A stretch of 9,288 bases of DNA from Planctomycetota bacterium (lineage in GTDB: Bacteria; Planctomycetota; SBBH01; JAHFOU01): the NCBI GenBank assembly GCA_023261525.1, contig JAHFOU010000074.1, positions 1 to 9,288 of the forward strand. Direction: 5' to 3'. The translations under genes and the position numbers were made by a program. The notes beneath the pieces were generated by a model. That model saw only the letters and a list, made by a program, of their open reading frames with translations. It ran no database searches and was not told the origin of the DNA. The number at the start of each line of letters is the position of its first letter. Within the stretch, counting starts at the first letter, position 1. Shown here in pieces: positions 4,313 to 9,288 of this stretch.

Positions 4313-5029
4313 ATGGACGCCCTTCCCGAGCCCATCCAGGAATTCGCCCGCAACTACCCCTTCCTGGCGGAGCACTTCCCGTTCTTCCTGCACGGGCTCC
4401 ACCTGGCCTGGGACCACCCCTACCTGACCGTCTTCACCATGCTCTATCTCTCGGGGCTCATGCCCTTCCCCGAGGAGATCACCCTGATCCTGGGCGGCTT
4501 CCTGGTCTATTCCCAGATCGACGCGGACCCCATGCCGGCCTGTCCCCACCAGCTGCTCCGCATGATCCTGACCGCCTGCGCGGCCATCCTGGCCGGGGAC
4601 CTCACGGTCTACTGGCTGGGACGGCGCTACGGACCCTTCCTCCTGTCCCACCGGTACGCCCGCTGGATCCTCTCGCCCCAGACCCGCACCAAGGCCGAGC
4701 GCTTCTACGCACGCTGGGGGCACTGGACCGTCCTGGCCTCGCGCTTCATGGCCGGGGTCCGGGTGGCCTCCTTCCTCCTGGCGGGATCCTGGCGGGTGCG
4801 CCTTTCCACCTTCCTGCTGATGGACGGCCTGGGGACCCTGCTCTCGGCCCCGGTCTCGATCTGGGCGGCCTACCACTGGGGGGAGGAGATCGGCCTGGTC
4901 ATCGTCCAGGTGGGGAAGGCCTTCCACGACCTGTCCCTGCTCGTGGCCCTGGCGGCCCTGCTGATGCTCTGGTGGCAGGTGCGGCGCGCTAGGCGCCCGC
5001 CGCCCGGGGTCCCAGGCGCTTCGCCATGA
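4313..5029 (+). CDS. DedA-family integral membrane protein
   Basis: 238 residues with the DedA/VTT (SNARE-associated Golgi) domain. Members are implicated in lipid scrambling or undecaprenyl-phosphate recycling and in envelope homeostasis. Seen in order: an amphipathic N-terminus, a membrane segment around 38-50, the re-entrant motif LMPFPEEITLILGGFL (49-64), and AAILAGDLTVYWLGRRYG (90-107) with the family's G-D and Y-x-G-R-x-x-G pattern. Next come the YARWGHWTVLASRFMAGVRVASFLLAG segment (132-158), close to the family's 'F..RF.PGVR....LAG' but with Ala for the usual Pro, then two more membrane segments (about 165-186 and 205-223) and a basic tail. GTG 4271 in frame would add 14 residues, but the -10 box at 4295-4300 lies inside that extension. 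The last 41 bp overlap the convergent signalling gene. Confidence 0.88.
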   Translation: MDALPEPIQEFARNYPFLAEHFPFFLHGLHLAWDHPYLTVFTMLYLSGLMPFPEEITLILGGFLVYSQIDADPMPACPHQLLRMILTACAAILAGDLTVYWLGRRYGPFLLSHRYARWILSPQTRTKAERFYARWGHWTVLASRFMAGVRVASFLLAGSWRVRLSTFLLMDGLGTLLSAPVSIWAAYHWGEEIGLVIVQVGKAFHDLSLLVALAALLMLWWQVRRARRPPPGVPGASP

Positions 5030-5834
5030 CCACCACGTTGCCGCGCTCGCTGTAGAGCACCTCGTCCATCAGCCGGCGCACGAGGTGGATGCCGAATCCG
5101 CCCGCGCGCTTGCCGCTCTCGCTCCGCTGCCTCAGGCTGGCGGCCGGATCCTCGGCCGGGTCCGGCACCGCGCCCGGGACGAAGCCCTCCCCCTCGTCCT
5201 CGATCTTGAGCAGGACCTTGTCCTCCAGCAGGCAGTAGGACAGGTTGAGATGCCTGTCCTTGCGGCCCTGGTTCCCCCATTCCACGGCATTGCGGCCCAG
5301 CTCGTCGATGGCGAAGCGCAGGTCCTCCAGCGTCTCGGGAGGCATCCGGTGGGCGGCCAGGCGCTCCACGAAGCTCTGGAAGCGGGCGACCGTCTCCAGC
5401 TCGCTGTCGGCGGTCAGCTCCAGCCATCCGGACTTCTCGTAGTGCACGTCCAGGCCGGCCGGCGGGGCCTGGCGGCCGAGGGCGCCCTGCACCGAGGCCG
5501 TGAGGGCCTGGCGGGTGACGGGCTTGGACAGGTAGTCCAGGGCCCCTGCCTGCAGGGAGGCGACCACCGGGCCCTCCTGGTCGCCGCCCGAAAGGACCAC
5601 CACCCCGGTGGCGGGGAAACGGAGCCGGATCTCCCGCAGGAGCTCCAGGCCACCCATGTCGGGCATGTTCAGGTCAGCGAGGGCCAGGGCGACCGGCCCG
5701 CCTTCCAGGACGACCAGGGCCTCGGCCCCGCCGGAGGCCTCCAGCACCCGGTAGCCCTCCGTCTCCAGCAGGGCCCTGAGGATCTCCCGGGCCGAGGGCT
5801 CGTCGTCCACGATGAGGATGGTTTCCCCGGCCAT
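4989..5834 (-). CDS. Response regulator fused to an RsbW-like ATPase (anti-sigma/partner-switch kinase type)
   Basis: 281 residues in two domains. Residues 4-120 form a receiver: acidic D10/D11 (LIVDDEP), phospho-acceptor D54 (ALADLNMPDMGG), switch S82 (VVLSGG) and K104 (YLSKPV). Residues 140-275 form a HATPase_c_2 domain of the RsbW/SpoIIAB kind: N-box FAIDELGRNAVEWGN (174-188, with E178 and N182), G1 box LKIEDEGEGF (209-218, with D213) and G2 box GGFGIHLVRRLMDEVLY (245-261). Such ATPases phosphorylate anti-sigma-factor antagonists or bind sigma factors; phosphorylation of the receiver would be the switch. The PP2C phosphatase domain often found between such modules is absent. No STAS or sigma gene is adjacent. 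The start at ATG 5834 has TATCAT 8 nt before it and no Shine-Dalgarno. The 3' end overlaps dedA by 41 bp. Confidence 0.88.
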   Translation of the reverse strand: MAGETILIVDDEPSAREILRALLETEGYRVLEASGGAEALVVLEGGPVALALADLNMPDMGGLELLREIRLRFPATGVVVLSGGDQEGPVVASLQAGALDYLSKPVTRQALTASVQGALGRQAPPAGLDVHYEKSGWLELTADSELETVARFQSFVERLAAHRMPPETLEDLRFAIDELGRNAVEWGNQGRKDRHLNLSYCLLEDKVLLKIEDEGEGFVPGAVPDPAEDPAASLRQRSESGKRAGGFGIHLVRRLMDEVLYSERGNVVVMAKRLGPRAAGA

Positions 5835-5842
5835 GGGAAGGG

Positions 5843-5848
5843 ATGATA
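5843..5848 (-). promoter_or_regulatory. -10 box of the receiver-ATPase gene
   Basis: TATCAT on the minus strand, 8 nt before ATG 5834, gives a predicted leader of two bases. No good -35 is seen at 16-18 bp. Confidence 0.4.
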
Positions 5849-5860
5849 CGCCAAATCCGC

Positions 5861-5891
5861 TTGCGATTCCCCGGGGAGGCGCCGCTACAAT
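5861..5891 (+). promoter_or_regulatory. Leaderless-type promoter of the coiled-coil operon
   Basis: TTGCGA (5861-5866), a long 19-bp spacer and TACAAT (5886-5891). GCGGGC (6 nt) then leads to GTG 5898, so +1 falls on the start codon. A purine tract GGGGAGG (5873-5879) lies upstream of the predicted +1 and too far from the GTG to act as Shine-Dalgarno. Confidence 0.5.
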
Positions 5892-5897
5892 GCGGGC

Positions 5898-6407
5898 GTG
5901 CCCCCCTCCGATCCCCTGGAATCCCGTCAGCGCGAGGTCCTGGACGCCGCCCTGGCCCAGGCCGACGCGGCCTCCCGACGCCTCGTGGACCTCCTGCGCC
6001 AGACCGAGGACGCTGCCCGCCGCGCGGGGGACCTGGAAGCCCAGGCCCGCTTCCAGGAGGAGGCCCTGGGCCGCCTCTCCCAGGAGGCCGGCGCGCTGAC
6101 CGCCCGCGGCCAGAAGGCCGCGTCCGAGGCCCGCGCGGGGGCCGAAGCCCTGGCCCGTCAGCGCGCCGAGGCCGAGGCTGCCGAGCGGGCCAAGGCCTCC
6201 GCCGAGGAGGAGGTCCGCACCGCCCTGGAGCGGGTCCGCCTCCTGGGAGAGGAACGCGACGCCCTCCAGTCCGAGCGCGAGGCCCTGAAATCCCGCCTGG
6301 CGCGCATGGAGGAATCCGTCGAGGCCCTGCGCAAGGCCCGGGACGAGTACCTGGCCAAGGTCGAGGGCCTCAAGGCCCGGCACGACGAACTCCTGCCCCG
6401 CGGATGA
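5898..6407 (+). CDS. Coiled-coil protein, first gene of a coupled pair
   Basis: 169 residues, nearly all predicted long alpha-helix rich in Ala, Glu, Arg and Leu with heptad-like spacing (from about 8 to 166). There is no signal peptide, membrane segment or catalytic motif. The C-terminal third (VRLLGEERDALQSEREALKS onward) is the most regular coiled coil. I recognise no family; such proteins often act as scaffolds, division or polarity factors. The GTG start gives a leaderless transcript from the TACAAT promoter, and no ATG lies near. The stop codon overlaps the next start as ATGA, so the two products are probably made together and may interact. The gene is divergent, by 63 bp, from the receiver-ATPase gene. 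Confidence 0.75.
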   Translation: MPPSDPLESRQREVLDAALAQADAASRRLVDLLRQTEDAARRAGDLEAQARFQEEALGRLSQEAGALTARGQKAASEARAGAEALARQRAEAEAAERAKASAEEEVRTALERVRLLGEERDALQSEREALKSRLARMEESVEALRKARDEYLAKVEGLKARHDELLPRG

Positions 6408-7216
6408 CCCAGGGCCCCGAGGCGCGGATCTCCAAGGTGTCCTCCCGGGCGGAGGCGCTGGCCGCCTTCGCCGAATCCGCCTCCCGCCTGGGGCGCCTTC
6501 TCAAGCAGGGCCGGCAGGAGACGGATCCGACCAGGTCCGCCGCCATCGCCTCCGAGCTGGAGGCCCGCCTCCGCCTGGCCGAGGAGGATCTGAAGGAACT
6601 GCTCGGCACGCCGCCGGCCTCCTCTTCCGGAGCGCTCCCGGTCGCCGTCCCCCTGCAGGAGGAGACCCTGCGCTGGATGATCCGCGAACTGGCCGAGTCC
6701 CTGGCCAAGCGCCCGGAGCCCGCGCCCACCGCCGACGGCCTGGAACCCCTGAGGGAGCGCCTGGCCAAGCTGGAGGCCGAGCGCATCCCCGCCCTGGCCG
6801 AGAACCTGAAGGCCGAGCACCAGCAGTCCTCCCTGGACCTCGAGGCCGTGGAGCGCCAGATCGCCTCCCTGGAGGCCACCTCGGGCGCCATCCAGGACCG
6901 CCTTCAGGCCCTCGAGACACGGCCCGCCGCCGCCCCCGCGGCGGCCCAGGATCCCACGGCCTTCCTGGCCCAGGTCCGCGACCTGGTCCAGCAGGCGGTC
7001 ACCGACTCCTTCTCCTTCCCGGACCTCGGCGCCATCGTGGACCAGAAGGTGACCCAGCGCTCCCAGGCCATGCAGTCGGAGATCCGGGAACTGGAAGCCG
7101 CCCTGGTGAAGGCCATCATGCAGCAGCTCGAGAGCAAGCCCCTGGGCGAGGCCCAGGTCGAGGCCCTGGTGGACCAGCGCGTGAACCAGCTCCTGCTGAA
7201 GTACATCCAGCGCTAG
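6404..7216 (+). CDS. Coiled-coil protein with duplicated C-terminal VDQ motif, second gene of the pair
   Basis: 270 residues, soluble, with no signal or membrane segment. Helical regions at about 12-68, 85-102 and 111-173 are joined by Pro/Ala/Ser-rich linkers (69-84, 103-110, 173-184). The middle region (LEPLRERLAKLEAERIPALA ... DRLQALE) has strong coiled-coil character. The C-terminal third holds a short repeat: AIVDQKVTQ at 210-218 and ALVDQRVNQ at 255-263, each next to helical, hydrophobic sequence, and the protein ends LLLKYIQR. The role is unknown. ATG 6404 overlaps the stop of the preceding coiled-coil gene by 4 bp (ATGA), strongly suggesting translational coupling. The stop codon TAG shares the CTAG at 7213-7216 with the convergent gene's stop. 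Confidence 0.78.
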   Translation: MTQGPEARISKVSSRAEALAAFAESASRLGRLLKQGRQETDPTRSAAIASELEARLRLAEEDLKELLGTPPASSSGALPVAVPLQEETLRWMIRELAESLAKRPEPAPTADGLEPLRERLAKLEAERIPALAENLKAEHQQSSLDLEAVERQIASLEATSGAIQDRLQALETRPAAAPAAAQDPTAFLAQVRDLVQQAVTDSFSFPDLGAIVDQKVTQRSQAMQSEIRELEAALVKAIMQQLESKPLGEAQVEALVDQRVNQLLLKYIQR

Positions 7217-7842
7217 GGGGCCTCCTCGACCTCCCCGGGAATCACGGCCCCTTCCCTCAGGACCACCCCGATCAGCCCGGGTTTCACGGTCAGGGGGATG
7301 CCGGTGCGCCTCAGGCCCTGCACGTCGATCTGGTTGCGCTCCACGTCCAGGGGCACGGGGCGCCCGGCCTCCTCGGCCTTGCGGATCATCTCCTTCAGGG
7401 CCGCGACGCTCGTGACCGTCTCCCCGCCGTACCGGACGATGTGATCCCCCGGGCGGATGCCCAGCCCCTCGGCCTGCCCGCCCGGGACGAGCTTCATGAC
7501 CGTCACGAAGGGCAGGGGGCTTCCCGGCGGCGCGGGGACCGGCACGGAAGGACGGGGAACCAGATCGGCCCCGCGCAGGGAAAGGAGGACCCCGGCTTCC
7601 GCCGCGAGGAGGAGCAGGGCCGCCAGGCCGCCCAGGAGGATCCTGGAGCGCCGGACGGGAGCCCCCTCCTTCGGGAAGGCGATCCAGCAGAAGAGATAGG
7701 CCGCCAGCCCCGCCCCACAACCCAGCAGGGCGGCCAGCACGAAGCCCAGCCTCACCCGCGAGGGCTTCCAGCCGAAACGGATCGCCAGGGCCAGGGCGAC
7801 GCCCGCCAGCCGACTGCCCGGACCCTGCCGCGTGGGAAGCAC
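7213..7842 (-). CDS. PspC-domain and PDZ-domain membrane protein
   Basis: 209 residues. Residues 4-59 form a PspC domain: RLAGVALALAIRFGWKPSRV, then a membrane segment LGFVLAALLGCGAGLAAYLFCWIAFPKEG, as in phage-shock PspC where this part senses or anchors at the inner membrane. A second membrane helix follows (69-88). A Pro-rich linker (96-110) then leads to a PDZ-like domain (about 112-185). Its elements are VMKLVPGGQAEGLGIRPGDHIVRYGGETVTSVAALKEMIRKA and PVPLDVERN, typical of PDZ domains that bind C-terminal peptides. No protease domain is present. The combination suggests an envelope-stress adaptor; that is inference. The GTG start at 7842 was chosen over upstream in-frame codons because those overlap the promoter and the tRNA gene, and because the -10 is exactly 6 nt before it. 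Confidence 0.82.
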   Translation of the reverse strand: MLPTRQGPGSRLAGVALALAIRFGWKPSRVRLGFVLAALLGCGAGLAAYLFCWIAFPKEGAPVRRSRILLGGLAALLLLAAEAGVLLSLRGADLVPRPSVPVPAPPGSPLPFVTVMKLVPGGQAEGLGIRPGDHIVRYGGETVTSVAALKEMIRKAEEAGRPVPLDVERNQIDVQGLRRTGIPLTVKPGLIGVVLREGAVIPGEVEEAP

Positions 7843-7848
7843 GTCCCG

Positions 7849-7878
7849 GTTGTAGGCCCCCCCGCGCCGCCGGGTCAA
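7849..7878 (-). promoter_or_regulatory. Leaderless-type promoter of the PspC-PDZ gene
   Basis: TTGACC (7878-7873), an 18-bp spacer and TACAAC (7854-7849), then 6 nt (CGGGAC) to GTG 7842. This is the best -35/-10 pair of the window. The spacer contains a run of seven C on the plus strand (7857-7863). Confidence 0.65.
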
Positions 7879-7893
7879 GGACCGGCAAAGCCT

Positions 7894-7923
7894 TTGACTG
7901 TGCGTCCCCGCATGGGGGAGAAT
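7894..7923 (+). promoter_or_regulatory. Promoter of the tRNA-Pro gene
   Basis: TTGACT (7894-7899), an 18-bp spacer and GAGAAT (7918-7923), 14 bp before the tRNA. The spacer includes the inverted repeat CCCC-GCAT-GGGG (7906-7917). The -35 faces away from the -35 of the PspC-PDZ gene, 15 bp apart. Confidence 0.5.
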
Positions 7924-7937
7924 CCGAGCTCCAGCGT

Positions 7938-8014
7938 CGGGCCGTAGCGCAGTCTGGTAGCGCGCTTGGTTTGGGACCAAGAGGTCCAGGGTTCAAATCC
8001 CTGCGGCCCGACCA
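7938..8014 (+). tRNA. tRNA-Pro (anticodon UGG)
   Basis: A 77-nt cloverleaf. Acceptor stem CGGGCCG (7938-7944) pairs with CGGCCCG (8004-8010); the discriminator is A8011 and CCA (8012-8014) is encoded. The D-arm is GCGC-AGTCTGGTA-GCGC. Anticodon stem CTTGG (7965-7969) pairs with CCAAG (7977-7981) around loop TTTGGGA, placing the anticodon TGG at 7972-7974. The T-arm is CAGGG-TTCAAAT-CCCTG. C1-G72 with A73 is the identity set of bacterial tRNA-Pro. The gene runs straight into a lipoprotein gene with no terminator between. Confidence 0.97.
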
Positions 8015-8034
8015 CCTGACCGAAGGAGGCCTGC

Positions 8035-8610
8035 GTGCGGAAGACCCGGGCGATGTTCGCTTCGCTGGCCCTCGCGGCGCTGGCCGGAGGCTGTGCCAGG
8101 CCCGCCCCCCAAGAGGAAGATCGCCAGGCCCGGCCCTACTGGCCCCGGAGCGAGGCGGAGCAGGAGGCCTTCGAGCGGGCGAGGCGGGACGTCTTCCCGG
8201 ACGACGTCCGCCGGGACCCGGCAGCCCACGCTGCCGAGCTCCTGCTCTGGTCGGGCATCCTGAAGAACGTGGAGGTCCCCGCGGGAGGAAGGACCGTCCA
8301 TCTCCTCGTCGAGCACCACTACTGGGACTGGATCGAGGACCGCGGCGACGGCCTGGCCCACCCCTCTCCCCGAGGGGAAGGGATGTTCGAATGCCTCTGC
8401 GAGTTCCCGTCCCCCGAGAATGCCGCGGCCTTCCTGGCCAGGCCTCCCGCCTCGGGGCGCATGATCGTGGTCTACGGGACCCCGGACGGCCTGACCCCCG
8501 AAGGGGTCGTCCGGCTCCACGGAAGGCATTTCTACACCTTCCGGCCGGAGCGCTTCCCGATGGACGTCCTGGACTACGGGCGGGACCTCAAGCCCCTGAC
8601 GCCCCCTTAA
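8035..8610 (+). CDS. Putative lipoprotein, directly downstream of tRNA-Pro
   Basis: 191 residues with an N-terminal lipoprotein signal: basic MRKTRAM, a hydrophobic core FASLALAAL and a lipobox ending AGGC with C20. A polar, acidic linker follows (about 21-55). The mature domain (about 65-185) looks like a mixed beta fold: ELLLWSGILKNVEVPAGGRT, VHLLVEHHYWDWIED, FECLCEFPSPENAAAFLA, GRMIVVYGTPDG and RLHGRHFYTFRPERF. The 'WSGIL.NV.......LLVE' and 'VYGTPDG' parts recall Slp-type outer-membrane lipoproteins, but I would not assign the family. The GTG start has AAGGAGG (8023-8029) 5 nt upstream; ATG 8053 is the alternative. The gap from tRNA to start is 20 nt, so the two may be co-transcribed. The stop is 4 bp from the convergent kinase stop. 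Confidence 0.8.
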   Translation: MRKTRAMFASLALAALAGGCARPAPQEEDRQARPYWPRSEAEQEAFERARRDVFPDDVRRDPAAHAAELLLWSGILKNVEVPAGGRTVHLLVEHHYWDWIEDRGDGLAHPSPRGEGMFECLCEFPSPENAAAFLARPPASGRMIVVYGTPDGLTPEGVVRLHGRHFYTFRPERFPMDVLDYGRDLKPLTPP

Positions 8611-8614
8611 ACCA

Positions 8615-9288
8615 CTAGCGGGGCCGCTTCCACCACCAGGCCGCGGCCGCCATCAGGGCCGCCAGCCCAAAGGGCACCGCCAGGATGGGCCGGTGCTCGG
8701 GGGACAGGAACAGCAGGATCCCCCCAAACCCCAGCAGGGCCAGGGCCAGGAAGGTCAGTCCCCCGACACGGGCCTTCCAGCGCCGGCGGGCCTCCCCCGG
8801 CCGGCGCGCCAGGAGATGGGAGGTACGCGAGGACGGACGCGGGGACGGCACCGGCGCGGGCACGGGAGGCTCCGGAAGGGGCGCCGGGGGGGAGGCTAGG
8901 ACGCTGGGACGCTGGAGCCCGGCCAGGGCCTGGGCCATGCCCCTCGCGGGGGTGTCCCGCGGGCCGGGCGCACGGGAGAGGGCCTCGGCCATCTCGGAGG
9001 CCCTCTGCCAGCGGCGATCGGGATCCGGATCCAGGGCCTTGAGGACCACCGCATCCACCCGGGCGTCCACCCCGCACTTCTCGGAGGGGGGCGGGAAGTG
9101 CCCGATGGGAAGCTCCCCGGTGAGCATCTCGTACAGGACCACCCCCAGGGCGTACAGGTCCGCCCGGTGGTCGGACGTGCGGGCCGCCTGCCGGGCCTCC
9201 GGGGCCATGTAGTCCCTCGTGCCCATCACCGTCCGGGTCCTCGTCAGGTTGCTGACGGGATCCTCCCCGGCCAGGCGGGCCAGGCCGA
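8615..9288 (-). CDS. Serine/threonine protein kinase, C-terminal part (start lies beyond window)
   Basis: 224 complete codons plus two bases (TC, consistent with the Phe codon of DFG) are present, including the stop; the visible product is 223 residues. The first visible residues, GLARL, continue the DFG loop. An activation loop rich in Thr/Arg follows (NLTRTRTVMGT), then RDYMAPE (the APE motif), then ADLYALGVVLYEMLTGELPIG (subdomain IX) and DPDPDRRW (subdomain XI, conserved Arg). This is the PknB-like Hanks-type kinase fold; the ATP-binding lobe is outside the window. After the kinase comes a long Pro/Ala/Arg-rich linker, then two membrane helices (GGLTFLALALLGFGGILLFL and ILAVPFGLAALMAAAAWWW) separated by about seven residues, and a short basic tail. 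There is no extracellular sensor domain. It is convergent with the lipoprotein gene. Confidence 0.92.
   Translation of the reverse strand, partial: GLARLAGEDPVSNLTRTRTVMGTRDYMAPEARQAARTSDHRADLYALGVVLYEMLTGELPIGHFPPPSEKCGVDARVDAVVLKALDPDPDRRWQRASEMAEALSRAPGPRDTPARGMAQALAGLQRPSVLASPPAPLPEPPVPAPVPSPRPSSRTSHLLARRPGEARRRWKARVGGLTFLALALLGFGGILLFLSPEHRPILAVPFGLAALMAAAAWWWKRPR

Noticed and set aside
3671..4927. Minus-strand frame of 418 codons opposite the barrel and dedA genes
   Set aside because: Low-complexity antisense shadow; both plus-strand genes have clear family or topology features.
5085..5846. Plus-strand frame of 253 codons opposite the receiver-ATPase gene
   Set aside because: The minus strand encodes intact receiver and HATPase motifs; the plus frame is an antisense shadow.
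6158..7996. Long minus-strand open frame (612 codons) across the coiled-coil genes
   Set aside because: It is very rich in Gly, Arg, Pro and Ala with no domain, and runs through the tRNA. The plus-strand frames have coupled ATGA starts and coherent helical proteins. It is a product of high G+C content.
1..9288. CRISPR array, insertion sequence, integrase or attachment site next to the tRNA
   Set aside because: No regularly spaced repeats, transposase or integrase frames and no duplicated tRNA 3' end were seen in the window.

Overview
The window is about 70% G+C, with third codon positions nearly all G or C. It reads as an ordinary, very compact bacterial chromosome segment. No transposase, integrase, phage gene, CRISPR array or plasmid function is visible. 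The gene content and style fit a high-GC Gram-negative bacterium: an outer-membrane barrel ending in Phe, lipoproteins, Ser/Thr kinase, many response-regulator parts, and AGGAGCG-type ribosome binding sites. Acidobacteriota of the Holophaga/Geothrix type is my best guess, from general resemblance only; Myxococcota or another deep high-GC phylum cannot be excluded.

Layout. 1-156 (-) is the first 52 codons of uvrA, divergent from a VOC/glyoxalase-fold protein (226-603). Next on the + strand come a single-domain CheY-like response regulator (635-1024), a methyltransferase-like stub lacking the SAM-binding N-terminus (about 972-1400) and a small unknown protein (1409-1627). These converge on a membrane-anchored HEAT-like protein (1609-2019, -). 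A short intergenic stretch (2020-2202) leads to a small membrane protein or lipoprotein (2203-2643), a CoA-binding (YccU-type) protein (2687-3154), a signal-peptide-bearing outer-membrane beta-barrel (3290-4213) and a DedA-family membrane protein (4313-5029). DedA converges on a response regulator fused to an RsbW-like ATPase (4989-5834, -). Divergent from that are two translationally coupled coiled-coil proteins (5898-6407 and 6404-7216), which converge on a PspC-PDZ membrane protein (7213-7842, -). A tRNA-Pro(UGG) gene (7938-8014) then runs directly into a lipoprotein gene (8035-8610), which converges on the 3' part of a Ser/Thr protein kinase gene (8615-9288, -).

Two architectural themes stand out more than any single gene. 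First, several genes carry a sigma70-type -10 hexamer exactly 6 nt (or 7-8 nt) before the start codon and no usable Shine-Dalgarno. This predicts leaderless mRNAs. The other genes have a clear SD with any recognisable -10 much further upstream. Second, all four convergent gene pairs overlap or lie within 4 bp of each other, leaving no room for an intrinsic terminator between them.

The uvrA/VOC promoter region is also notable. It is a perfect 15-bp palindrome holding a -10 box on each strand, followed by a second 15-bp palindrome that folds over the VOC ribosome binding site. Functionally the window mixes signalling parts (two receiver proteins, an RsbW-like ATPase, a Ser/Thr kinase), envelope proteins (barrel, DedA, PspC-PDZ, lipoproteins) and DNA repair (UvrA). 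Apart from the coupled coiled-coil pair I see no convincing single pathway or defence system linking them.
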